DNA of 39,304 bases from Clostridiales bacterium (GTDB taxonomy: Bacteria; Bacillota; Clostridia; Oscillospirales; CAG-272): positions 1-39,304 of the forward strand of contig SFNW01000004.1 in assembly GCA_004554105.1 (NCBI GenBank), given 5' to 3'. Shown piece by piece: positions 14,136-22,826 of the stretch. Made by a program: the position numbers and the translations under genes. Below the pieces are notes generated by a model, which was not told the DNA's origin, ran no database searches, and was given only the letters and a program-made list of their open reading frames with translations. Every line of letters begins with the position of its first letter. The first letter of the stretch is position 1.

Positions 14136-15011
14136 ATGAATTTATGCGATATACGAACGGTGCGTGAACTGCTTGCGGCATTCGGCACGGGAACGAAAAA
14201 GGGCTTCGGGCAGAATTTTCTCATCAACGCCGCCGTGCCCGAGCGCATCGCCGAAGAATGCTGCGACGCGCGCGACAGCGTGATTGTCGAGGTCGGTCCG
14301 GGCATCGGCTGTCTGACGGCGGAGCTTGCGAAACGCTACAAGCGCGTCATCGCCTTTGAAATCGACAAGACGCTGATGCCTGTTCTGAAGTATACGCTCG
14401 GCAGCTTTTCCAATGTCGAGGTCATCAATGAGGACATCTTGAAGGTCGACCTTCCCGCCGTCCTCGCCGAAAAAGCGGCGGGCGAGCGCGTTTCGGTCTG
14501 CGCCAATCTTCCTTATTATATTACCACGCCGATTCTGATGCGCCTTGTCGAATGCGGCGCGGCGTTTGAGAGCATCACGGTGATGGTGCAGGCGGAGGTT
14601 GCCGCGCGGCTGACCGCCGCGCCCGGCAGCGCGGACTACGGCGCGATTACCGCCTCGCTCTGCTACTACGGCGTGCCGAAAAAACTCTTCACGGTGACGG
14701 CGGGCAACTTCATGCCCGCGCCCAAGGTCGATTCCGCCGTCGTGCGCATCGACCTCTACCGCGACAAGCCGGTAAAGCCGAAAAGCCCCGACCTCTTCTT
14801 CAAGGTGATTCGCGCGGCGTTCGGACAGCGGCGCAAGACGCTGACCAACGCGCTCGGCACGGCGTTTCCGACCCTTAATAAGGAGCAGCTTTCGGACGCG
14901 CTCACCTCGCTCGGCTTTGACCCCCGCATTCGCGGCGAGCGGCTCTCGACCGCCGAATTTGCGGCGCTCGCCGACGCGCTGCTGCCGCTTCTTCCCGATT
15001 CTACAAAATAA
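14136..15011 (+). CDS. rsmA: 16S rRNA A1518/A1519 dimethyltransferase (KsgA)
   Basis: This is a 291-residue SAM-dependent enzyme that dimethylates two adjacent adenosines near the 3' end of 16S rRNA. Motifs are KGFGQNFLINAAVPERI at the N-terminus, VEVGPGIGCLTAELA (motif I), FEIDKTL, NLPYYITTPILMRL (motif IV with the catalytic NLPY), MVQAEVAARL and FGQRRKTLTNAL. AAGGGGT precedes the ATG at 14136. Thymidine kinase follows after 29 bp. Confidence 0.97.
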   Translation: MNLCDIRTVRELLAAFGTGTKKGFGQNFLINAAVPERIAEECCDARDSVIVEVGPGIGCLTAELAKRYKRVIAFEIDKTLMPVLKYTLGSFSNVEVINEDILKVDLPAVLAEKAAGERVSVCANLPYYITTPILMRLVECGAAFESITVMVQAEVAARLTAAPGSADYGAITASLCYYGVPKKLFTVTAGNFMPAPKVDSAVVRIDLYRDKPVKPKSPDLFFKVIRAAFGQRRKTLTNALGTAFPTLNKEQLSDALTSLGFDPRIRGERLSTAEFAALADALLPLLPDSTK

Positions 15012-15040
15012 TGCTCGAAACCGCTTGAAAGGACACCGTC

Positions 15041-15649
15041 ATGGCAAAACTCTACTTTAAGTTCGGCGCGATGGGCAGCTCCAAGACCGCGCAGGCGCTG
15101 ATGACCAAGTTCAACTATGAAGAAAAGGACAAGACCGTCTGGCTGATCAAGCCCGCGATAGACACGCGCGACGACCGCATCGAAAACGGGCGGCGCATCG
15201 CCGAGGCGCGCTCGCGCATCGGGCTGTTCGCCCCCGCCGACGCCGTCGCCGAGGGCGACGACCTGCTCGCGCTTTTCCGCGCACGCAGCGAAAGCGCGCC
15301 GACCGACGTCATCATCTGCGACGAATGCCAGTTCCTCACCGGAAAACAGGTCGAGCAGCTCAAATACATCGTCGACCGCTTTGACGTGCCGGTGCTCTGC
15401 TTCGGGCTTCGCGCCGACTTTCAGACCAAGATGTTCCCGGGCAGCAAGCGGCTGTTCGAGATTGCCGACAGCATTTCGGAAATCAAGTCGATTTGCCGCT
15501 GCGGCAGAAAGGCGACGGTCAACGCGCGCTTCGACGAAAACGGGAAGATTATCACCGAGGGCGCGCAGGTCTGCCTCGGCGGCAACGACAAATACGTCGG
15601 TATGTGCTACAAATGCTACTACGACCGCATTCACGGCGAAGAAATGTGA
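15041..15649 (+). CDS. tdk: Thymidine kinase (type II)
   Basis: This is a 202-residue pyrimidine salvage enzyme that phosphorylates thymidine. It has P-loop GAMGSSKT (9-16), Walker B/lid DECQFLTGKQVEQL, and a C-terminal zinc ribbon with CRCG and CYKC plus the intervening Cys. AAAGGA lies before the ATG. It follows rsmA closely and is probably in the same transcript. Confidence 0.96.
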   Translation: MAKLYFKFGAMGSSKTAQALMTKFNYEEKDKTVWLIKPAIDTRDDRIENGRRIAEARSRIGLFAPADAVAEGDDLLALFRARSESAPTDVIICDECQFLTGKQVEQLKYIVDRFDVPVLCFGLRADFQTKMFPGSKRLFEIADSISEIKSICRCGRKATVNARFDENGKIITEGAQVCLGGNDKYVGMCYKCYYDRIHGEEM

Positions 15650-15677
15650 CCGTCGCGTGAATTTTTGCAAACCTCGC

Positions 15678-15706
15678 TTGACAAATTTTGCACGATATGG
15701 TATACT
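15678..15706 (+). promoter_or_regulatory. Consensus promoter for the riboswitch-ATPase unit
   Basis: TTGACA (15678-15683), a 17-bp spacer and TATACT (15701-15706) predict a start near 15713, directly before the riboswitch. Confidence 0.88.
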
Positions 15707-15713
15707 GCTGTCT

Positions 15714-15836
15714 GTTCCGTGAGGGAGTAGTCGGCGCGAAGGCGCTTCGATGCCAACAACCGACCGTTTTGGTCTGGCGCGAATGAAATGACAAGACTCA
15801 TGGATAGGCAGTTGTCTATCCATGAGTCTTTTTATT
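15714..15836 (+). promoter_or_regulatory. yybP-ykoY-type (Mn2+) riboswitch with overlapping terminator
   Basis: The two conserved loop segments of the yybP-ykoY class are present: AGGGAGTAG at the 5' side (from 15722) and GAAATGACAAGACT at the 3' side (15785-15798). Closing stem P1 pairs CCGTGAG (15717-15723) with CTCATGG (15797-15803). The 3' half of P1 is also the 5' arm of a terminator, AGACTCATGGATAG (15794-15807) with CTATCCATGAGTCT (15816-15829), followed by a T-run. The two folds exclude each other, so metal binding should favour read-through into the P-type ATPase. Class assignment is by motif memory, not by a covariance model. Confidence 0.85.
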
Positions 15837-15879
15837 ATAAAAAATACAAGGCAAGTTCACATACGAAAGGGAGTTTTCA

Positions 15880-18507
<2,628 letters not shown>

Positions 18508-18513
<6 letters not shown>

Positions 18514-18530
18514 ATAAATAAATAAATAAA
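18508..18530. repeat. AAAT tetranucleotide microsatellite over the ATPase stop codon
   Basis: Five to six consecutive AAAT units begin within the last codon and include the TAA stop, providing several further stops in frame. Length changes here would alter only the extreme C-terminus. Confidence 0.85.
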
Positions 18531-18536
18531 AAACGT

Positions 18537-18600
18537 CGGGGGAAACTTTCGTGTACGAAAGTTTCCCCCGAACCCCTTTCAAAGGACTTTGAAAAAAGGA
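18537..18600. repeat. Divergent family 2-like hairpin repeat
   Basis: CGGGGGAAACTTTCG and CGAAAGTTTCCCCCG form a 15-bp stem, followed by AACCCCTTTCAAAGG and GAAAAAAGG. The layout resembles the family 2 elements, but the stem sequence differs. A family 2 tail, AAATCCGCAAAAACTT, occurs at 18681-18695, just beyond the sirtuin gene's stop. Confidence 0.5.
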
Positions 18601-18634
18601 AATCGGCTCGTTCCGAGTTAAGCGGAAGTGCCGA

Positions 18635-18664
18635 AAGGCGGTCGGGAAACCGACCGCCTTTTTG
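18635..18664 (+). terminator. Terminator after the P2-type ATPase
   Basis: AAGGCGGTCGG, loop GAAA, CCGACCGCCTT, then T5 and GTTGG. Nearly the same hairpin with the same GTTGG flank terminates the HxlR gene at 21602-21633. Confidence 0.85.
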
Positions 18665-18698
18665 TTGGGATAGCCCCTCAAAATCCGCAAAAACTTGA

Positions 18699-19571
18699 TT
18701 ATGTCCCGACGGCGCAAATCACTTTGCCGATGTCGCCGTCGATGCAGACCGACCGTTTTGCAAGTTCGGCGGGGCAAAAGCATTCGTGCAGGTTCACGCA
18801 GGCATACACCGCTTTTGCGTTCGCCGCCGTCATCCGCCAAAACGGATATTTGATAATCCCGGGCGTGTTCATGCCGACGCCGAGTTCGAGAAACAAGATG
18901 TGCGCCTCTCCGTGGTGGCGAAGAAACGACGCATAACGGTTCGCCGCGGCATACCAACCCTCGTCCTGCACAAAGGTGTCGTCACAACGCAGATTCATCG
19001 TCATCGGCGCGCCGCATATCGGGCATTTCGGAATCAGTTCGGACGGAATCCGCATATCCGTTTGCCGTATGTACATCTGCCGCACGGCTTCTTCATTGTC
19101 GTAGGTTTTATTATGGCAAGACTTGGAGCATTGCCACAGACCGTAATCGCCTTGCGTGTAAAACAAGTGCTGTTTATCAAATCCCGCCCGCTGAAACTGA
19201 TGGTCAACATTTGTCGTCAGCACAAAATAGTCCTTGTTTTGCACAAGCGCCAGCAAGTCGGCGTAGGGTTTGCCGACCGGACAATCATATCGGTTTACAA
19301 GAATATGCCTTGACCACCACGCCCAGTATTCTTCAAGTGTGGCATAGGGGTAAAAACCGCCCGCATACATATCGGTTATGCCGTACTTTCGGTTAAAATC
19401 CGCAAAATACGTTTCAAACCGCTTCCCGCCGTAGGTCAGCCCCGCCGACGCGGAAAGTCCCGCGCCCGCGCCGATCACGACAGCATCGGCGCTTCGGATT
19501 TCTTCGCGCAGCCGTTTGATCCTATCCGAGAAGCCTTCGGTAGATTTCGTAGTCAAAATCTTTGAAAACAT
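18699..19571 (-). CDS. Class M sirtuin (SirTM), protein ADP-ribosyltransferase-type
   Basis: This is a 290-residue sirtuin of the macrodomain-linked class M. The NAD-binding motif is IGAGAGLSASAGLTYGGKRF, followed by a YFADF segment. The Asn/Asp motif is TTNVDHQFQ rather than TQNID. The canonical catalytic His of the HG motif is replaced by Gln in YTQGDYGLWQC, a hallmark of SirTM enzymes that ADP-ribosylate rather than deacylate. Zinc ligands are visible in CSKSCH and CPICG. The ATG at 19571 has GAGGTGA six bases upstream inside the preceding gene, which fits a 50-bp overlap and coupled translation. In characterised operons SirTM modifies a lipoylated GcvH-like protein; no GcvH-L or LplA2 gene is present in this window. 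Confidence 0.92.
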   Translation of the reverse strand: MFSKILTTKSTEGFSDRIKRLREEIRSADAVVIGAGAGLSASAGLTYGGKRFETYFADFNRKYGITDMYAGGFYPYATLEEYWAWWSRHILVNRYDCPVGKPYADLLALVQNKDYFVLTTNVDHQFQRAGFDKQHLFYTQGDYGLWQCSKSCHNKTYDNEEAVRQMYIRQTDMRIPSELIPKCPICGAPMTMNLRCDDTFVQDEGWYAAANRYASFLRHHGEAHILFLELGVGMNTPGIIKYPFWRMTAANAKAVYACVNLHECFCPAELAKRSVCIDGDIGKVICAVGT

Positions 19572-20295
19572 TGAATATCACCTCGAGTTTGCTGTTCGTC
19601 TGTGCCTGATAGTCCCGCACGGTTTTGATTGCGATTTCGGCGGCTCTCTCATTCGGAAAATGAAATTCGCCCGTAGAAATGCAGCAAAACGCGATGCTCC
19701 GTATATCCTCCCGTTCGGCGAGTTCCAAGCACGAACGGTAGCAGGAAGCGAGCAAGTCACAGTCCTGCTGTGTCAGTTTTCCGCTGACAATCGGTCCGAC
19801 TGTGTGGAGAACATATTTGCAGGGCAGATTGTAGGCTTTTGTCAGCTTTGCCCTGCCTACCGGCTCTGCGTACCCCTGCTTTTCCATAATCTCTGCACAT
19901 TCCAAGCGAAGCTGTATGCCCGCGTAGGTATGAATCGCGTTGTCAATGCAGCCGTGGCAAGGGCAAAAGCAGCCGAGCAGCCCCGCATTTGCTGCATTGA
20001 CAATCGCATCGCAGCGAAGCGTTGTAATATCCCCCTGCCACAAATAAATATCCTTTGCAATCGGAGAAAGCGCCGACAAATCGGTGATACCCTTTGACGC
20101 GATTTCTTCCCGCAGATACTCGTCCTGCACCTTTAGGAAATCCGCACAGGCAGCCTGCGGCGGGCGAAGATTCAGCAAAGCGCGCAGAAGCCGTTTTTGC
20201 TCTGTTTCCTCGCTCGGTATCTGGATTCCCTTGTACCGCGGCTGCTCCGCCGATAACCGTTGAATCAATTGGATTCTTCTTTCCGCCTGTGTCAT
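19522..20295 (-). CDS. SirTM-linked zinc-type macrodomain ADP-ribosyl hydrolase
   Basis: This is a 257-residue protein with the N-terminal helical extension typical of SirTM partners (LRALLNLRPPQAACADFL) and a macrodomain from about residue 88. ADP-ribose-binding motifs are WQGDITTLRCDAIVNAANAGL and, later, STGEFHFPNERAAEIAI. The segment GCFCPCHGCIDNAIH has the Cys-rich pattern of zinc-containing macrodomains, which use zinc in the catalytic loop. AGAGGAA precedes the ATG at 20295, 12 bp after the reductase stop. Its inferred role is removal of the ADP-ribose mark placed by the adjacent sirtuin. Confidence 0.92.
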   Translation of the reverse strand: MTQAERRIQLIQRLSAEQPRYKGIQIPSEETEQKRLLRALLNLRPPQAACADFLKVQDEYLREEIASKGITDLSALSPIAKDIYLWQGDITTLRCDAIVNAANAGLLGCFCPCHGCIDNAIHTYAGIQLRLECAEIMEKQGYAEPVGRAKLTKAYNLPCKYVLHTVGPIVSGKLTQQDCDLLASCYRSCLELAEREDIRSIAFCCISTGEFHFPNERAAEIAIKTVRDYQAQTNSKLEVIFNVFKDFDYEIYRRLLG

Positions 20296-20307
20296 CGGAT
20301 TTCCTCT

Positions 20308-20937
20308 TTACTCGGAAACAACGCTGATACGCTGTTGAATATGGTTCCCGCTTACGGCTTCGTCAACCATGGCGATTGCATAGTCCGCATAGCTGATGAC
20401 ACTTTCACCCTTGGCGTTCAGCGTCAGCTCCTCGCCGCCGAGTATATACTTGCCCGTGCGCGCACCGTCCGCGCGGAAATCACCGGCAGGACTGATGAAG
20501 GTCCACTTGACGTCCTTTCTTGTTCTCAGCTCTTCAAGCGCTTTTCCCTGTGCGGCTGCAAGCGGCTTAAACATCTCGGGAAAGCCGGGACCGTCCATAA
20601 CCTGAACGGTATGCTCGGGGTTTACATACAAACTGCCTGCGCCGCCGACCACAAGCAGACGGGTATTCGTGCCGGAAAGAATATCGCACAGATGCTTCAA
20701 AGAAGTGCTGTGCTGCGAGAGGGTTTCTGCCGTCCATGCGCCGAAGGCGTCAACCACGACATCAAAGCCCGCCAAATCGGCGGCAGTCAAATCGAACAAG
20801 TCCTTGTTCAGCACATTCCGTGCCGCAGTCCGATTCTCTCCACGCACGACGGCGGTCACATCGAGTCCTCTGTCTGCGGCTTCCTTGACAATGAGCTTGC
20901 CTGCTTTTCCGTTTGCACAAACAACTGCAATTTTCAT
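20308..20937 (-). CDS. NAD(P)-binding atypical short-chain reductase (SDR_a5-like)
   Basis: This is a 209-residue Rossmann protein. The start is the ATG at 20937 (MKIAVVCANGKAGKLIVKEA), because AAGGAGGAACAGAAA lies directly before it. The dinucleotide motif is CANGKAGKL (a GxxGxxG-like variant), followed by VTAVVRG, FDVVVDAFG and LLVVGGAGSLYV, and FISPAGDF near the active region. The classical YxxxK catalytic pair of SDRs is not obvious, as in the NmrA/YwnB-like atypical group that senses or reduces with NAD(P)H. It is the first gene of the macrodomain-sirtuin operon and diverges from hxlR. A redox-sensing or quinone/aldehyde-reductase role is inferred from this pairing. Confidence 0.85.
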   Translation of the reverse strand: MKIAVVCANGKAGKLIVKEAADRGLDVTAVVRGENRTAARNVLNKDLFDLTAADLAGFDVVVDAFGAWTAETLSQHSTSLKHLCDILSGTNTRLLVVGGAGSLYVNPEHTVQVMDGPGFPEMFKPLAAAQGKALEELRTRKDVKWTFISPAGDFRADGARTGKYILGGEELTLNAKGESVISYADYAIAMVDEAVSGNHIQQRISVVSE

Positions 20938-21039
20938 TTTCTGTTCCTCCTTGGTTTTGGTTCGGTCATTTCCGAAAGTTCTTGAATGTTCCTTTTTGTC
21001 TGCGAGCATCGGAGCGGCCGTTCCCCTAAGCTCGTCTTC

Positions 21040-21068
21040 ATTATAGACCGCATCGTTTCTTTTGTAAA
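21040..21068 (-). promoter_or_regulatory. Promoter of the reductase-macrodomain-sirtuin operon
   Basis: Minus-strand TTTACA (21068-21063), a 17-bp spacer and TATAAT (21045-21040). It gives a leader of about 100 nt before the start at 20937. Confidence 0.8.
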
Positions 21069-21071
21069 GTA

Positions 21072-21087
21072 AGCACTAATTTGTGCT
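21072..21087. promoter_or_regulatory. Candidate HxlR operator
   Basis: The 16-bp near-palindrome AGCACTAATTTGTGCT abuts the -35 of the reductase operon promoter in the divergent region. Position and symmetry fit a winged-helix dimer site; binding is inferred. Confidence 0.5.
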
Positions 21088-21175
21088 GTAGTTACCGAAT
21101 CGAAACAATTGTGTATTCATGCGGCATTTCGGCATAAGAATTTTTTCAAAGCAGGCTGAATTTTGCTTTCGGGCA

Positions 21176-21204
21176 TTGACAAATTCGGGTGCGGGGCGTA
21201 CAAT
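21176..21204 (+). promoter_or_regulatory. Consensus promoter for hxlR
   Basis: TTGACA (21176-21181), a 17-bp spacer and TACAAT (21199-21204), about 40 bp before the ATG. Confidence 0.85.
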
Positions 21205-21246
21205 TTAGTTGTCAAATCCTTTCGGAAATGCTTGAGGAGACATTTT

Positions 21247-21594
21247 ATGTGCGAACAAAAAACAATCAAGGAACTCCCCGCCTGCCCCGTGGAAACAACG
21301 CTGACCTTAATCGGCGACAAGTGGAAGGTTTTGATTCTGCGAGACTTGATGTCGGGGACAAAGCGGTTCGGCGAACTGAAAAAGTCTGTCGGCAGCGTGT
21401 CGCAAAAGGTTTTGACCGCGCAGCTTCGCGACATGGAAGCGAGCGGGCTGGTCAGCCGAAAAGTCTATGCAGAAGTGCCGCCGCGGGTAGAGTATTCCCT
21501 GACCGCGCTCGGGCAGAGCCTGAAGCCGATTCTCGATGCGATGTGGAGTTGGGGCGAGGATTACAAAGCGTCCAATCTTGCAAAATCCAAATAA
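21247..21594 (+). CDS. HxlR-family transcriptional regulator
   Basis: This is a 115-residue winged-helix regulator. The ATG at 21247 follows GAGGAG. Motifs are LPACPVETTLTLIGDKWKVLILRDLMSGTKRFGEL and SQKVLTAQLRDMEASGLVSRKVYAEVPPRVEYSLTALGQSL, the standard HxlR core. The Cys before Pro-Val-Glu corresponds to the redox-reactive cysteine of YodB/CatR-type members that respond to quinones, aldehydes or thiol stress. It diverges from the reductase-macrodomain-sirtuin operon and is its likely regulator. Confidence 0.93.
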   Translation: MCEQKTIKELPACPVETTLTLIGDKWKVLILRDLMSGTKRFGELKKSVGSVSQKVLTAQLRDMEASGLVSRKVYAEVPPRVEYSLTALGQSLKPILDAMWSWGEDYKASNLAKSK

Positions 21595-21601
21595 AGTGCA
21601 A

Positions 21602-21633
21602 AAGGCGGTCGGAAAATCCGATCGCCTTTTTTG
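21602..21633 (+). terminator. Terminator after hxlR
   Basis: AAGGCGGTCGGA pairs with TCCGATCGCCTT (one G-U) and T6 follows, then GTTGG. It is a sister copy of 18635-18664. Confidence 0.85.
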
Positions 21634-21648
21634 TTGGAATGCAAATTG

Positions 21649-21688
21649 CGGGGCGTTGCCCCGCCCCTTCGAAACCCGCAAAAAACTT
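21649..21688. repeat. Short family 2 repeat
   Basis: CGGGGCGTTGCCCCG, CCCCTTCG and the tail AACCCGCAAAAAACTT. Its end overlaps the stop codon of the 46-residue ORF. Confidence 0.65.
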
Positions 21689-21828
21689 TACAATGATTTA
21701 TATACCGTCCGCCCGACGAAGCCCGACGCCGCCACGAGCGCGGAAAACAGCGTTTCCGCCATTCCGCAGAAATAGGTGCAGCTGTTGCCGATGAAGAAAA
21801 TCCAATAAGTTTTTTCTTTCGTCAGCAT
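21688..21828 (-). CDS. Unrecognised 46-residue membrane-type small protein
   Basis: A very short gene starts at 21828 with a near-perfect AAGGAGGACGCT directly upstream, 10 bp after the ymdB stop. The peptide begins MLTKEKTYWIFFIGNSCTYF and continues with CGMAETLFSALVAASGFVG, then a basic RTVYKSL tail. It fits one hydrophobic segment (about 8-39) with basic residues at both ends. The position matches that of spoVS in Bacillus rny-ymdB-spoVS, but the sequence is not SpoVS-like. I do not recognise it. Real translation is inferred from the ribosome site and the operon position. Confidence 0.65.
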   Translation of the reverse strand: MLTKEKTYWIFFIGNSCTYFCGMAETLFSALVAASGFVGRTVYKSL

Positions 21829-21838
21829 AGCGTCCTCC

Positions 21839-22603
21839 TTACAGTACAATCCGCTCGATTTTCTCGGCGCGTAGCCCGTTTGCCGTAATGCGTGCGCCGC
21901 GCAGGACAATTTTGCCTGTTGCGGGAACAAAGCGCTGCGGCAATCCGGTCGTAAAGCGGCGCAAAATCACGGCACGGTCTGTGCCGAGGACGCCGCCCTC
22001 GGGACCGCACATACCGAGGTCAGTCATGTATGCCGTGCCGCCCGCAAGCAGCTTTTCGTCGGCGGTCTGGACGTGCGTATGCGTACCGGCGACCGCCGTC
22101 ACCCTGCCGTCAAGGTAATAGCCGAGTGCTTCCTTTTCGGCGGTCGCCTCGCCGTGCAGGTCAACCAGTGCAAGGTCGTATTCGCCCTTGCGGCGGGAGA
22201 GAATGCGGTCAGCCGTCTCAAACGGGTTGCCGGCGTGTTCCATGCCCATCATGCCGACGAGATTCATCACGAGTACGCGCACGCCGCCGCAGTCGAACAC
22301 CGTGTCGCCGCAGCCCGGCGCGGCGGCGGGCAAATTCGCGGGACGCAGCACAAAGCGGCTGTCGTCCAGCAAGGTATAAATCGAACGGTTGTGCAGCGTG
22401 TGGTTGCCGCCGGTCAGCACATCGACGCCCGCGTCGAGCAGCCGTCCCGCGTCCTCGGCGGACAGCCCCATGATGCCGGTGGCGTTTTCGCCGTTGGCAA
22501 CAACCATGTCGCAGGCAAGCTCGCGCCGCAGTCCCCACAGCTTTTTGCAGAGCAAATCGACGGCATCGCCGCCGACAATGTCACCGAGCATTAAAATCTT
22601 CAT
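21839..22603 (-). CDS. ymdB: YmdB-family metallophosphoesterase
   Basis: This is a 254-residue dinuclear-metal phosphodiesterase of the TIGR00282 family (Bacillus YmdB hydrolyses 2',3'-cyclic nucleotides and affects RNase Y-linked gene expression). The start at 22603 (MKILMLGDIVGGDAV) has GGAGGAG upstream. Metal-site motifs are GDIVGG, ANGENATG, LTGGNHTLHN, LVDLHGEATAEKEALGY and AGTHTHVQTADEKLL, then TDLGMCGP. It lies downstream of rny with about 220 bp of repeat between. Confidence 0.95.
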   Translation of the reverse strand: MKILMLGDIVGGDAVDLLCKKLWGLRRELACDMVVANGENATGIMGLSAEDAGRLLDAGVDVLTGGNHTLHNRSIYTLLDDSRFVLRPANLPAAAPGCGDTVFDCGGVRVLVMNLVGMMGMEHAGNPFETADRILSRRKGEYDLALVDLHGEATAEKEALGYYLDGRVTAVAGTHTHVQTADEKLLAGGTAYMTDLGMCGPEGGVLGTDRAVILRRFTTGLPQRFVPATGKIVLRGARITANGLRAEKIERIVL

Positions 22604-22709
22604 CGTTCGCTCCTCCGATGCAAAGACAGGCTGCACAAGTGTGAGCGCACCGTGCAGCCTGCTGCTTTTTATGTTTATGCCACTATTAAGGCAAGGGCTC
22701 GGAAAAAAA

Positions 22710-22806
22710 GATGCAGAATCGTTGAAAGGCGCTTCGTCGCCGTACTTTGTACGGCAGAAGCGGCTTTCGGCGAGAGAAAAAGCAAAATTGCTTTTTCGGT
22801 CTGCGC
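22710..22806. repeat. Terminator-bearing intergenic repeat, family 3 (copy after rny)
   Basis: GATGCAGAATCGTTGAA, a GCCGTAC..GTACGGC hairpin, CGGCGAGAGAAAAA, then a hairpin AAAAAGCAA/TTGCTTTTT and the tail TTTCGGTCTGCGC. It follows the rny stop by 21 bp, and on the minus strand the last hairpin with its T-run can terminate rny. The same architecture lies at 30773-30864, but with a different terminator stem. Confidence 0.7.
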
Positions 22807-22826
22807 TTTTTTTACAGCCCATGCGC

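Noticed and set aside
21688..21828. The small ORF as SpoVS
   Set aside because: The position fits, but SpoVS is about 86 residues, soluble and rich in characteristic Lys/Gly motifs. This peptide is 46 residues and hydrophobic.
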